Of a stretch of DNA of 35,681 nt, positions 7,180 through 16,017 are shown piece by piece (within the stretch, counting starts at the first letter, position 1; every line of letters begins with the position of its first letter). Both the position numbers and the translations under genes were made by a program. Source of the DNA: Vreelandella hamiltonii (GTDB taxonomy: Bacteria > Pseudomonadota > Gammaproteobacteria > Pseudomonadales > Halomonadaceae); NCBI RefSeq assembly GCF_014651775.1, contig NZ_BMXN01000032.1, positions 1 through 35,681 on the forward strand, written 5' to 3'. The notes beneath the pieces are model-generated. The model was given only the letters and a program-made list of their open reading frames with translations, was not told the DNA's origin and made no database searches.

Positions 7180-8520
7180 CTATAGCAATCCACCCAGCAG
7201 GACGATGAAGGTCAGCGGAATGGAGACCCAACGGACCAGACGTTGCCAAAGCAGGAAGCCTCGCTCACCCACGCCCAGGGTGCGCATCACCAAGGGCTGT
7301 GGCATTACCCAGGCCGCGAAGATGGCAATCAACAATCCCCCCATGGGCAGGAAGATGTCCGGAGGGATACTGCTGACCAGCTCGAACACGTTGCGCCCAA
7401 ACAGCGGTCTAAACTCCGCCAGGTGAGAAAAGGAAAAGGCCGACAGCAGCCCCAGCAGCCAGACACTGATCGCCACGACGGCCGTGGAAACGCTGCGCCG
7501 CCAGCCAAGGCCCTGCAGCGTGGCCACCATGGGCTCCGCCAGATTGATGGCTGACGTCCACGTCGCCAGCAGCAGCAGCAAAAAGAACACGCTCAGCCAC
7601 AGGGAGCCCCAGGGCAACTCAGAGAAGGCAATGGGTAGGGTCACGAACATCAACCCCGGCCCGTCCGCCGGGTCCATCCCTTGGGCAAACACTACCGAAA
7701 AGATCGCAATACCCGCCAGCAGCGCCACGCTGATATCCAGCACGGCTACCGCACAAGCGGCTTTCGGCAGGCTCTGTTCATCCGGCATATAGGCCCCGTA
7801 GGCCATCAACGCACACGCCCCTACGGCCAGGGTGAAAAAAGCGTGTCCCATGGCATGCAGCACCACCGACGCGGTGACGTTTTCGAAAGACGGCATGAAC
7901 AGCCAGTGCAGCGCCGCCCCAAAGCCGCTGGTGGTCATGGCGTAGAGGGCTAATAGCACCAACAGGCCATAGAGCACCGGCATCAAGAGATTATTGAGCC
8001 GCTCCAGGCCTTTCGCGACGCCAGCCGCCACCACCGTCATGGTCATGAACAGGAACAGTGAATGGTTGAAAATCAGCAAGCCTGGGTTGGCCAGAAAGGC
8101 GTCAAAGCCAGCGCCGATCTCGGCGGCACTGGCCCCGTCAAAGTTGCCATTGATGGAGGCCACCAGAAACTCGATCGACCAGCCAGACACCACGGAATAA
8201 AACGACAGAATGCAAAACACCGTCAGCGCGCCGAACAGCCCCAGCCAGCGCCAGTGGGGCGAGGCACCCGCCTGTGTGGCCAGTACGCCCAGTGACTGCA
8301 TGGGACCTCGACGGCCAGCGCGGCCAATGAGAATTTCCGCCATCATCACGGGCAGGCCCAGCAACAGGACAAACGCCACGTAAATCAGCAAGAAGGCCGC
8401 CCCGCCGTTTTCCCCGGCCACATAGGGAAACCGCCAAATATTGCCAAGCCCTACCGCGGCACCGGTCACCGCGAGAATAAAGGCACGCTTCGACCCCCAA
8501 CGCTCCAGCGTTTCACTCAT
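7180..8520 (-). CDS. Sodium-dependent transporter, NSS (SNF) family
   Basis: A 446-aa integral membrane protein of the neurotransmitter:sodium symporter family with 11-12 hydrophobic helices. The first helix carries the signature GLGNIWRFPYVAGENGGAAFLL (Na+ and substrate site), and the unwound sixth helix region is recognisable near FFTLAVGACALMAYGAY. Bacterial members such as LeuT, TnaT and MhsT import amino acids with Na+; the substrate here is unknown. ATG 8520 is preceded by AGGAGC at good distance; the in-frame extension upstream (to 8586) has no start signal. The gene diverges from prlC. The 177 bp between them (8521-8697) hold no additional gene. Confidence 0.9.
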   Translation of the reverse strand: MSETLERWGSKRAFILAVTGAAVGLGNIWRFPYVAGENGGAAFLLIYVAFVLLLGLPVMMAEILIGRAGRRGPMQSLGVLATQAGASPHWRWLGLFGALTVFCILSFYSVVSGWSIEFLVASINGNFDGASAAEIGAGFDAFLANPGLLIFNHSLFLFMTMTVVAAGVAKGLERLNNLLMPVLYGLLVLLALYAMTTSGFGAALHWLFMPSFENVTASVVLHAMGHAFFTLAVGACALMAYGAYMPDEQSLPKAACAVAVLDISVALLAGIAIFSVVFAQGMDPADGPGLMFVTLPIAFSELPWGSLWLSVFFLLLLLATWTSAINLAEPMVATLQGLGWRRSVSTAVVAISVWLLGLLSAFSFSHLAEFRPLFGRNVFELVSSIPPDIFLPMGGLLIAIFAAWVMPQPLVMRTLGVGERGFLLWQRLVRWVSIPLTFIVLLGGLL

Positions 8521-8697
8521 CTTCTGCTCCTGCCTTGGTGGCACTCGATTCGACGTATCAAAAGGCGGCAAGACTAGCAGGCGCATGCCTCCAGGCCAAT
8601 GCCGCCATTGAAACTGACCTTGGCTGCCCGCACTGTGTCATTATCCACGGACGCTTTACGCGCCCGCATGAACCAACCTGCCGCCATAGAGGTGCCT

Positions 8698-10746
8698 ATG
8701 TCCCGCAACCCGTTGCTAGAGAGCCATGAGCTCCCCCCTTTCGCCGACATTCGTGCCGAACACGTGGTGCCCGCGGTAGAACAACTGCTCGATGAGGGTC
8801 GCGACGCCATCGAGCGCCTTGCCCAACAAGCCGCTCATCAACCGCCTACCTGGGACAACTTTGCCGCGCCCATGGAAGCCGTGAACGACCGCCTGTCTCA
8901 GGCCTGGTCGCCGGTGTTGCACCTCAACAGCACCATGAACAGCCCGGAACTGCGTGACGCCTATCAGGCCTGCTTGGAGAAGCTGTCGGCCTTTGGCACC
9001 TGGGTGGGCCAACATGAAGGGCTTTTCAAGGGCTGGCAGGCGCTCAAGGAAGGCTCCGCTTGGCATGACCTGAGCACCGCCCAACGGCGCACCGTTGATA
9101 ACGCGCTGCGCGACTTCCGCTTGGCGGGCGTGGACCTGCCAGCCGACAAGAAGGCTCGTTACGGCGACATTCAAGCGCGTCTCTCCACGCTATCCAATCA
9201 GTTTTCCAACCATGTGCTGGATGCCACACAGGCATGGCACAAGGACATCACTGATCCTACGCTGCTGGCAGGCGTGCCGGAAAGCGCTCTGGAAACGCTG
9301 AAAGCACTGGCAGAGGCAAAGGGCGTAGAGGGCTACCGCATCACGCTCGACTTCCCCAGCTTCTTTCCGATCGTCAGCTATGCCGATAACCGCGAACTGC
9401 GCGAGGAAGTGTATACCGCCTTTGTGACGCGCGCCTCAAACCAGGGCCCTAAGGCAGGCCAGTTTGATAACGCCCCCATTCTGGAAGAGACGCTGGCCCT
9501 GCGCCAGGAGCTGGCCCGCCTGCTCGGCTTCGATACTTACGCCGACTACTCGCTGGTCACCAAGATGGCCGACTCCCCCACCCAGGTACTCGACTTTCTC
9601 GAAGACCTGGCCCAGCGTGCCAAGCCGCAAGCCCAGCAGGAGTTTGCCGAGCTCAGCGCCTACGCCCGTGATGAGCTCGGGCTCGACACGCTGCAGCCAT
9701 GGGATGTCGCCTATGCCAGTGAAAAGCTGCGCGTGGCTCGCCATGACCTCTCCCAGGAGCAGTTACGCCCCTACTTTCCCGCCCCCCATGTGGTCAACGG
9801 GCTGTTTCAGGTCATTGAGCGCCTCTACAACGTACAGGTAGCGGAAGATGCCAGCGTGGCCAGCTATCATGACGATGTGCGGTTTTTCAGAATTACCGAG
9901 CAAGGCAAGCCGATTGCGGGTTTCTACCTCGACCTTTACGCCCGGGAGGGCAAGCGTGGAGGCGCCTGGATGGCGGACTGCCGAGTACGCCGCCAGACGG
10001 AACATGGCCTGCAACTGCCGGTCGCCTTCCTGACCTGTAATTTCACCGCCCCGGTGGGCGGCAAACCTGCCTTGCTGACCCACGACGAAGTCACAACGCT
10101 GTTCCACGAGTTCGGCCACGGCTTGCACCACATGCTGACCAAGCAGGACATCGCCGATGTTTCCGGCATCAACGGCGTGGCCTGGGACGCGGTCGAACTG
10201 CCTAGCCAGTTCATGGAGAACTACTGCTGGGAAAAAGAGGGGCTAGCGCTACTGTCCAGACACGTGGATACCGGCGAACCGCTCCCCGATGCACTGTTCG
10301 AGCGCCTCCAGGCGGCTAAAAACTTCCAGTCCGCCATGGGCATGTTGCGCCAGATAGAGTTTTCGCTCTTCGACATGCGCCTGCACCATGAATTGGAAGC
10401 TCCCAGCGCCGACGACGTACAAGGCCTGCTGGACGACGTACGCCGCCACACCTCAGTGGTTCCCGTGGTGCCCTTCAATCGCTTCCAGAACAGCTTTAGC
10501 CACATTTTTGCAGGGGGCTATGCGGCGGGATATTACAGCTACAAGTGGGCCGAAGTGCTCTCTGCCGACGCCTGGAGCGCCTTCGAAGAAGCGGGTATTT
10601 TTGACCCTGCCACCGGCCAGCGCTTCAAGGAAGAGATCCTTGAACAGGGCGGCGCCCGCGATGCTGCCGAGCTGTTCGTCGCGTTTCGTGGTCGCGAGCC
10701 CAGTGTGGCACCGTTGCTGCGCCACAGCGGTATTCGTGCCGCCTGA
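8698..10746 (+). CDS. prlC: Oligopeptidase A (M3 metallopeptidase)
   Basis: 682 aa, matching E. coli PrlC (680 aa). It is a cytosolic zinc endopeptidase that degrades oligopeptides, including cleaved signal peptides. The zinc-binding motif HEFGH is at residues 470-474, followed by the third-ligand region WDAVELPSQFMEN about 25 residues later and the C-terminal substrate-binding GYAAGYYSYKWAE. ATG 8698 was chosen because AGAGGTG (8688-8694) precedes it and MSRNPLL aligns with the family N-terminus; an ATG ten codons earlier lacks a ribosome binding site. yheV follows after 54 bp, as in other gammaproteobacteria. Confidence 0.96.
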   Translation: MSRNPLLESHELPPFADIRAEHVVPAVEQLLDEGRDAIERLAQQAAHQPPTWDNFAAPMEAVNDRLSQAWSPVLHLNSTMNSPELRDAYQACLEKLSAFGTWVGQHEGLFKGWQALKEGSAWHDLSTAQRRTVDNALRDFRLAGVDLPADKKARYGDIQARLSTLSNQFSNHVLDATQAWHKDITDPTLLAGVPESALETLKALAEAKGVEGYRITLDFPSFFPIVSYADNRELREEVYTAFVTRASNQGPKAGQFDNAPILEETLALRQELARLLGFDTYADYSLVTKMADSPTQVLDFLEDLAQRAKPQAQQEFAELSAYARDELGLDTLQPWDVAYASEKLRVARHDLSQEQLRPYFPAPHVVNGLFQVIERLYNVQVAEDASVASYHDDVRFFRITEQGKPIAGFYLDLYAREGKRGGAWMADCRVRRQTEHGLQLPVAFLTCNFTAPVGGKPALLTHDEVTTLFHEFGHGLHHMLTKQDIADVSGINGVAWDAVELPSQFMENYCWEKEGLALLSRHVDTGEPLPDALFERLQAAKNFQSAMGMLRQIEFSLFDMRLHHELEAPSADDVQGLLDDVRRHTSVVPVVPFNRFQNSFSHIFAGGYAAGYYSYKWAEVLSADAWSAFEEAGIFDPATGQRFKEEILEQGGARDAAELFVAFRGREPSVAPLLRHSGIRAA

Positions 10747-10800
10747 TCCACCCTTTATCTCTGCGCGGCAGCCCTGCTGCCGCGTATCGGGAGTCTTGTC

Positions 10801-11049
10801 ATGTCGAGTATCAAACGCTTTATTGCCGGGGTCACATGCCCACGCTGCGCTGCCATGGATCGTATTCGTGCCTGGGAACAGAATGGCATTCGCTACCGTG
10901 AATGCGTCAGCTGTGATTTCTTCGAACAGCTGCCGATCGAGGATGACACATCGCCGGAGCTGGTGACTCGGGTCAATCAGGTACGCGACGAGCAAAAAGT
11001 ACAGGATGTACAGCCGGTGCGTATTCTGGATCCCGGCAAACCAAAGTAG
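10801..11049 (+). CDS. yheV: YheV family putative zinc ribbon protein
   Basis: An 82-aa protein starting MSSIKRFIAG, as in E. coli YheV (KRFIAGAKCPAC). Two CxxC pairs (CPRC at about 13-16, CVSC at about 35-38) form a probable zinc ribbon. Function unknown. It is conserved next to prlC in many gammaproteobacteria, which supports the call. GGGAG lies a suitable distance before the ATG. Confidence 0.88.
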   Translation: MSSIKRFIAGVTCPRCAAMDRIRAWEQNGIRYRECVSCDFFEQLPIEDDTSPELVTRVNQVRDEQKVQDVQPVRILDPGKPK

Positions 11050-11069
11050 CGACGCAGAGATGTCGCTAC
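11046..11069 (+). terminator. Hairpin at the end of yheV
   Basis: Arms GTAGCGAC (11046-11053) and GTCGCTAC (11062-11069) form an 8-bp stem starting inside the stop codon region of yheV. No T-run follows, so it is more a 3'-end stabilising structure than a complete intrinsic terminator; the next hairpin, 26 bp on, does have a T-run. Confidence 0.4.
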
Positions 11070-11095
11070 GAGAGAGATCGTTCTCACCATCAAAA

Positions 11096-11115
11096 GTGTG
11101 CGAAAAACCGCACAC
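11096..11115. promoter_or_regulatory. DctD-like upstream activating site 1 (also terminator-like)
   Basis: GTGTGCG (11096-11102) and CGCACAC (11109-11115) form a perfect palindrome. The core TGTGCG-N6-CGCACA agrees closely with the DctD enhancer sites known from rhizobial dctA and pseudomonad dicarboxylate transporters (from memory: TGTGCGGAAATCCGCACA). It lies about 110 bp upstream of the sigma54 -24 element. The same hairpin plus TTTTT at 11119-11123 could also end yheV transcription, so the element may serve both purposes. Confidence 0.6.
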
Positions 11116-11128
11116 TCATTTTTCGCTT

Positions 11129-11148
11129 TCGTGCGTAAAGCCAGCCAT
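11129..11148. promoter_or_regulatory. DctD-like upstream activating site 2 (weaker)
   Basis: TCGTGCGTAAAGCCAGCCAT keeps the left half-site and centre of site 1 but only part of the right half (13 of 20 to the remembered consensus). Its centre is 33 bp, about three helical turns, from that of site 1. A strong distal and a weak proximal DctD site is the arrangement known for rhizobial dctA. Confidence 0.4.
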
Positions 11149-11223
11149 AACGCATCGAGCGACTTTCAACCAAAGTTGAATAAGATTTCTATAAGCGATT
11201 GTATTCCAATAAAAACTCAGCTA

Positions 11224-11240
11224 TTGGCATGACAATCGCT
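11224..11240 (+). promoter_or_regulatory. Sigma54 (-24/-12) promoter of the TAXI-TRAP operon
   Basis: TTGGCATGACAATCGCT contains -24 GG (11226-11227) and -12 GC (11238-11239) exactly 10 bp apart and matches TGGCACG-N4-TTGCT at 10 of 12 defined positions. Transcription would start near 11250, 78 bp before the gene. A short inverted repeat (CCAATA 11206-11211, TATTGG 11222-11227) overlaps the -24, and TTCAAC/GTTGAA (11165-11180) lies upstream; both could be extra regulator sites. Confidence 0.65.
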
Positions 11241-11327
11241 CTATATAAGCTGCTTATTAGAACAAGCACTGGCCACACTCTCGATATGCCAGACGATAAT
11301 CCCAATAACAGCTTAGGAAATCTCGCC

Positions 11328-12320
11328 ATGCGTAATATGATGCCCAAGTCTCTTGCCCTGCTGGCTGGCGGCGCGCTGGTCGCTGCGACCACCGCCCATG
11401 CGGAAGTTGATCGTGACGGCTGGCCCTCCAGCTTTACCGTAGGTACTGCCAGCCAGGGCGGCACCTTCTACATCTACGGTTCTGGCTGGGCTAACCTGAT
11501 TGCCGACCAGTTGGGTGGCATTACCGGCGGTGGTGAAGTCACCGGTGGACCGACTCAGAACCTGGCACTGGTTCACGCGGGTGAGCTGGCCTTCGGCCTG
11601 ACCACACTGGGCCCCGCAGATGACGCCATGAACGGCCGTAGCCCGCTGGCACCGGGTGTGGTCATGGATAACGCCTGTGCCCTGTTCCCGATGTATGAGA
11701 CGCCATTCTCCATCACCGCGCTGGCCAGCACCGGCATTACCTCCATTTCCGAGATTCCGGACGGCTCGCGCATTGGTTTTGGCCCCGCAGGCTCTACCTC
11801 TGACGTTTACTTCCCTGCCATCCTCGAAGAGCTGGGCGTCAATTTCGAGCGCCGTAACGGCGGCTGGTCTGACCTGGGCGGCCAGTTGCAGGATGGACTG
11901 CTGGACGTCGTTGCCTTTGCAGCGGGCGTACCGATCCCGGCCGTCAGCCAGCTGGAAGTTCAAACTAACGTCAACATCATCGAGTTCACCGAAGAAGAGC
12001 AGGCCAAGATCGTCGACGCCTTCCCGGTCTCTGAATTCATGATTCCGGCCAACACTTACGAAACGCTGGAAGAAGACGCCCGCGCTGTTTCCATGTGGAA
12101 CTTCGCCATTGCCGGCTGTGACCTGCCTGAAAGCCTGGTGTATGAAGTCACGCGCATCACCATGGAAAACAACGACCGGATGGTGTCTATCCACCGCAGT
12201 GCCGAAGAGAGCATTCCCGAGAACGTCAAGTACAACACGGTCATGCCTTACCACCCCGGTGCTGCTCGCTGGTTCAATGAAAACGGCTATGACATTGCCG
12301 ACGACATGATTCGCCAGTAA
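11328..12320 (+). CDS. TAXI-family TRAP transporter solute-binding protein
   Basis: A 330-aa periplasmic protein with a Sec signal peptide (about residues 1-25: positive MRNMMPKS, hydrophobic core, cleavage after THA or near). The mature part begins with the TAXI motif region FTVGTASQGGTFYIYGSGWANLI and contains the GGPTQNLALVHAGELAFGL segment typical of the family. It would capture a solute and deliver it to the fused permease encoded downstream. TAXI proteins bind acidic solutes where known; the ligand here is not evident. ATG 11328 was chosen because AGGAAA (11315-11320) is well placed and gives a proper signal peptide; an in-frame upstream extension to 11199 would bury it. Expression probably depends on sigma54 and DctD. 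Confidence 0.9.
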   Translation: MRNMMPKSLALLAGGALVAATTAHAEVDRDGWPSSFTVGTASQGGTFYIYGSGWANLIADQLGGITGGGEVTGGPTQNLALVHAGELAFGLTTLGPADDAMNGRSPLAPGVVMDNACALFPMYETPFSITALASTGITSISEIPDGSRIGFGPAGSTSDVYFPAILEELGVNFERRNGGWSDLGGQLQDGLLDVVAFAAGVPIPAVSQLEVQTNVNIIEFTEEEQAKIVDAFPVSEFMIPANTYETLEEDARAVSMWNFAIAGCDLPESLVYEVTRITMENNDRMVSIHRSAEESIPENVKYNTVMPYHPGAARWFNENGYDIADDMIRQ

Positions 12321-12337
12321 GCGCTGACGCACCAGGA

Positions 12338-12369
12338 CAAGAGCCGACTCTTTACAGGGTCGGCTCTTG
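12338..12369 (+). other. Intercistronic stem-loop between TRAP genes
   Basis: Perfect 11-bp stem, arms CAAGAGCCGAC (12338-12348) and GTCGGCTCTTG (12359-12369), 10-nt loop, no T-run. Such hairpins after binding-protein genes commonly protect the upstream mRNA and lower expression of the permease gene. Confidence 0.6.
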
Positions 12370-12445
12370 CCGCTCTGGCCATGAATAAGCACTTCCTGAA
12401 TTACCCAAGCACCTTCGCTGACGATCCATCCCAAGGGTAACCTCC

Positions 12446-14647
12446 ATGAGCAACAACACCGGCAGCCCCAACCCGGCTGCACCCGCTAGCGACCCCGTTG
12501 AGCAACAGGACGCCAAGGCCATACTCGCCGAAGGTGTCGACGAAGAGGTCGTCGAGTCAAACCGTCGTCTGTTTACCGGCTGGCAGTGGATGCTTTTCGC
12601 CGGCGTTGCCATCGCCTACTCGCTGTTTCACCTGATTACGCTGAACGCGATTCCCATGGAAACATGGACCTACCGGATCATTCACGTGGCAGGCGCCCTG
12701 ATCCTTGGCTTTGGTCTGTTCACTGGAGCACGATTTGCCAGCGACGCCAGCGATGAGTCGCCCAAGTGGCTGACACTGCTAGGTGCCGCGCTGCTACTGC
12801 CTGCAGGCTACGCGCTGGTACAGGCTTTTCTGATGTGGCAAGCCCTTTCCGGGGGCGCCATGCGTATCGACCCTCACGTGGAAACCTGGCACTTCGGCTA
12901 CCCGATGCTGCTCGCCACGGTAGGGGCTATCTTGCTGTCCTGGTTCTATCGCCAGGAGCGCTCCAAATTCTCCATGCCTGACCTGGTGCTGATGATCGTC
13001 GCACTGGCCAGCGCAGGTTATCTGATCACGGTTTACAATACGCCACTGCGTATGTCCACGGGCACCTCTTTTGCCCCGGTTGGCATTACCTACGCCGCCA
13101 TGGCCGGTTCGCTGCTGATTCTGGAGCTGACCCGCCGCGTAGCAGGTAATGCACTGGTCATCATTTCTGCCATTTTTCTGGCCTATGTGTTTGGCGGCCC
13201 TTACCTGCCTGGCTTCCTGAGCTACCCGGGCCTGTCGGTCAACCGCTTCTTCAGCCAGCTCTACACCGATATCGGGGTGCTCGGGCAAACGACGGCGGTC
13301 TCCTCCACTTACATCATTCTGTTCATTATTTTTGCAGCGTTCCTGCAAGCCTCGAAAGTGGGCGACTACTTCGTCAACTTCGCCTTTGCCGCTGCAGGGC
13401 GCTCGCGGGGCGGTCCGGCCAAGGTGTCGATTTTCGCTTCTGGCCTGATGGGCATGATCAACGGTACCTCAGCGGGCAACGTGGTCTCCACCGGCTCTCT
13501 GACCATCCCGCTGATGAAGAAGGTAGGTTATCCGGGCCGTAGCGCAGGGGCGATCGAAGCCGCTGCCTCGACCGGCGGCCAGATCATGCCGCCGATCATG
13601 GGCGCAGGTGCCTTCATCATGGCGGAAATCACCGGCATTCCCTATCGCGAGATTGCCGTTGCCGCGCTGATTCCGGCCGCGCTGTACTTCCTGTCGGTCT
13701 ATTTCATGGTCGACCTGGAAGCCGCGAAGAAAGGCATGCGCGGTATGCGCAAGGATGAAATCCCGCAGTTCCGCAAACTGGCCCGTCACGCGTACCTGTT
13801 TGCGCCGATCATCATCCTGATCTACGCCCTGTTCATGGGGTACTCGGTCATCCGTGCGGGCACTCTGGCCACAGCTGCGGCTGCCGTGGTGAGCTGGATT
13901 TCACCCAACAAAATGGGCATTCGTGAAATCCTCAAGGCCCTGCAGCTGGCAGGCACCATGTCGATCCAGATCATTGCCGTGTGTGCCTGTGCAGGCCTGA
14001 TCGTGGGCGTCATTTCCCTGACCGGCGTGGGCGCACGTTTCTCGTCGCTGCTGCTGGGCATGGCGGGCGTGAGCCAACTGTTGGCTCTGTTCTTCGCCAT
14101 GTGTATCTCGATTCTGCTGGGGATGGGCATGCCCACCACGGCGGCCTATGCCGTGGCGGCTTCCGTCGTGGCGCCTGGCCTGATCAACATCGGCATTCAG
14201 CCGCTGATTGCGCACTTCTTCGTCTTCTACTTCGCCGTCATGTCGGCGATCACCCCGCCCGTGGCACTGGCCTCTTATGCCGCTGCCGGTATTTCTGGCG
14301 ATAACGCCATGCAAACCTCCATTACCTCGTTCAAGGTAGGGTTGGCGGCCTTTATCGTACCGTTCATGTTCTTCTATAGCCCTGCCATGCTGATGGAAGG
14401 CACGCCGCTGCAGATCGTGCGCGTCGCGATTACGGCGTCGATCGGTATCTTCATGCTGTCGGCCACGGTACAAGCATGGTTCTTTGGCTCGATCCAGGTA
14501 TGGCAACGGCTGGTGCTGATGATCGGCGCGCTGTTCCTGATCTACGGCGGTATCTTCACCGACATTGCCGGACTAGGTATCGGTGTGGCCATGTTCTTGA
14601 TGCAGCGCAAGCTGCACGGACCGAAACCGGCTCCCACCGCCGCCTGA
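12446..14647 (+). CDS. TRAP transporter fused permease (4TM/12TM)
   Basis: A 733-aa membrane protein combining the small DctQ-like and large DctM-like TRAP subunits, as usual for TAXI systems. After a hydrophilic N-terminus (about 45 residues), four helices form the Q part (to about 175). The M part then follows with conserved segments such as GMINGTSAGNVVSTGSLTIPLMKKVGY and AAASTGGQIMPPIMGAGAFIMAE (about 335-395) and LGMGMPTTAAYAVAASVVAPGL (about 550-572). These resemble the Na+ and substrate sites of the ion transporter superfamily. It uses Na+ gradient energy to import the solute bound by the preceding protein. The gap to that gene is 125 bp with a strong hairpin. The ribosome binding site (AAGGGTAACC) is weak. 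Confidence 0.93.
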   Translation: MSNNTGSPNPAAPASDPVEQQDAKAILAEGVDEEVVESNRRLFTGWQWMLFAGVAIAYSLFHLITLNAIPMETWTYRIIHVAGALILGFGLFTGARFASDASDESPKWLTLLGAALLLPAGYALVQAFLMWQALSGGAMRIDPHVETWHFGYPMLLATVGAILLSWFYRQERSKFSMPDLVLMIVALASAGYLITVYNTPLRMSTGTSFAPVGITYAAMAGSLLILELTRRVAGNALVIISAIFLAYVFGGPYLPGFLSYPGLSVNRFFSQLYTDIGVLGQTTAVSSTYIILFIIFAAFLQASKVGDYFVNFAFAAAGRSRGGPAKVSIFASGLMGMINGTSAGNVVSTGSLTIPLMKKVGYPGRSAGAIEAAASTGGQIMPPIMGAGAFIMAEITGIPYREIAVAALIPAALYFLSVYFMVDLEAAKKGMRGMRKDEIPQFRKLARHAYLFAPIIILIYALFMGYSVIRAGTLATAAAAVVSWISPNKMGIREILKALQLAGTMSIQIIAVCACAGLIVGVISLTGVGARFSSLLLGMAGVSQLLALFFAMCISILLGMGMPTTAAYAVAASVVAPGLINIGIQPLIAHFFVFYFAVMSAITPPVALASYAAAGISGDNAMQTSITSFKVGLAAFIVPFMFFYSPAMLMEGTPLQIVRVAITASIGIFMLSATVQAWFFGSIQVWQRLVLMIGALFLIYGGIFTDIAGLGIGVAMFLMQRKLHGPKPAPTAA

Positions 14648-14661
14648 CAAGCCATCAACGC

Positions 14662-14692
14662 AAAAGGCCGACTCATGAGAGTCGGCCTTTTT
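14662..14692. terminator. Bidirectional rho-independent terminator
   Basis: Perfect 13-bp stem (14662-14674 with 14679-14691), core GGCCGACTC/GAGTCGGCC, ATGA loop, flanked by an A-run and a T-run. It lies between the convergent TRAP permease and ArsB/NhaD-type permease genes and can serve both. Confidence 0.9.
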
Positions 14693-14693
14693 G

Positions 14694-15911
14694 TCAGCGC
14701 ACGCCTAATGCAAACCACCCAGCCGCTACCAGCATCGATAACAGCGTCACCGGAATACCGGCCTTGGCAAAGGTGAGAAAGCCAAGGTGAACGCCCTGCC
14801 TCCTAGCCCCCTCTGCCACGATCAGATTCACCACACTGCCAATCAGCAGCAAATTACCCGCCAACGTCGACATGACCGCCAGCATGACCAGCGTGGCCTC
14901 CGGCAGTTGCGGGAACAGCCCCAGTAGCAAGATCACAAAAGGCACGTTACCGATCACGTTGCTGGCCACCAGAGAGATCCCGGCCATGCGCCAAGGGTCA
15001 TCCGGCACACCTTCCGCCCCCAGCCACTGGTTGACCAACACCCCCGCCTCCGGCAAGGAAGCGACACTGCCGGTGACAATGAAGAGCCCCATGAACAGCA
15101 GCAACAGGTTCCAGTCCACCGCCTGCACATATCGGTGGCTGGCGACGTGGCGCGACATCATCAATACCAGCGCTACCGCGAGCGCCGACCATTCGCGAGG
15201 CAGCGGGGTCGAGAACAGGACCAGCAGCGCCATGGCTGCCAGCAGCGGTTTATAACGCAGGCTTTCCTGGGACACGCTCAGCGGCATAGGTGCCGCCCCT
15301 GGCTCGTTCAACACCCAGCGGTGACGCCACATGGCCCAGATGACGGCGTAGGTGATGCCCAGTGCGGCAACGGCAGGCACCAGCGCCTGCAGGCTGTAGG
15401 CCCAAAAATCGAGCCCGCCGACCTGCCCAATGAGAATGTTCTGCGGATTACCGATCAGGCTGGCAGCCGAGCCTGCGTTACACGACAACGCCAGCGCCAA
15501 TAAATAGGGGCGAGGATCCAGGCCACGAACCAACAGCGCCTGACAGAGCAGCGGCGTCATCGCAAAGGCCACGATGTCATTGACCAGCAGTGCCGACAGC
15601 ACACCACCCAGCAGCACGACGCCCAGCAACAGGACGCTGGGACGCTCGGCGTGGCGCATGATCAGCGCAGACAAACGCCCGTAGACGCCGGAAAAGCCGA
15701 ACTGTGCCGATACCAGCATCAGCGCCAGCAGCAGCACCAGGGCACCTACATCGATATGCTGACCAACGTCCGCCAGGCTCACGGTGCCGGTCAGCAGCAG
15801 TACACAGGCGGCAGAGAGCGCTATCCAGGCACGGTCCACCTGCAAACCGGGTAGCCGCCCCACGGCCATTCCCACATAGGTCACTGCGAACATGGCAGCT
15901 ATCAGCCACAT
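14694..15911 (-). CDS. ArsB/NhaD-type (SLC13-like) ion or anion permease
   Basis: A 405-aa protein with about 11-12 hydrophobic helices and the duplicated fold of the ion transporter superfamily. Recognisable signatures are LVNDIVAFAMTPLL (about 113-126), LALSCNAGSAASLIGNPQNILIG (about 139-161) and, in the second half, NVIGNVPFVILLLG. The family includes Na+/H+ antiporters (NhaD), arsenite exporters (ArsB) and dicarboxylate or citrate carriers; sequence alone does not settle the substrate. No arsenic genes are nearby. Start 15911 is preceded by AGGAAA. It follows metF in the same direction but is separated by a very strong terminator. Confidence 0.83.
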   Translation of the reverse strand: MWLIAAMFAVTYVGMAVGRLPGLQVDRAWIALSAACVLLLTGTVSLADVGQHIDVGALVLLLALMLVSAQFGFSGVYGRLSALIMRHAERPSVLLLGVVLLGGVLSALLVNDIVAFAMTPLLCQALLVRGLDPRPYLLALALSCNAGSAASLIGNPQNILIGQVGGLDFWAYSLQALVPAVAALGITYAVIWAMWRHRWVLNEPGAAPMPLSVSQESLRYKPLLAAMALLVLFSTPLPREWSALAVALVLMMSRHVASHRYVQAVDWNLLLLFMGLFIVTGSVASLPEAGVLVNQWLGAEGVPDDPWRMAGISLVASNVIGNVPFVILLLGLFPQLPEATLVMLAVMSTLAGNLLLIGSVVNLIVAEGARRQGVHLGFLTFAKAGIPVTLLSMLVAAGWFALGVR

Positions 15912-16017
15912 CGTTTCCTGCTCCCGTCACGGTTCAATGAGCAGGCATCATACGGTGGTTAGCCATGCCTTGCCCACTCTCCAAGCCGGGCCTTCCACGC
16001 ACGGCGCCTGTGGCACC

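Noticed and set aside
11199..11327. N-terminal extension of the TAXI protein by 43 residues
   Set aside because: It would start inside the promoter region, before the predicted transcription start, and would hide a normal signal peptide that has its own ribosome binding site.
11313..12482. 389-residue frame antisense to the TAXI gene
   Set aside because: Spans a full gene with signal peptide plus the intercistronic hairpin and the start of the permease gene; composition is that of a shadow frame.
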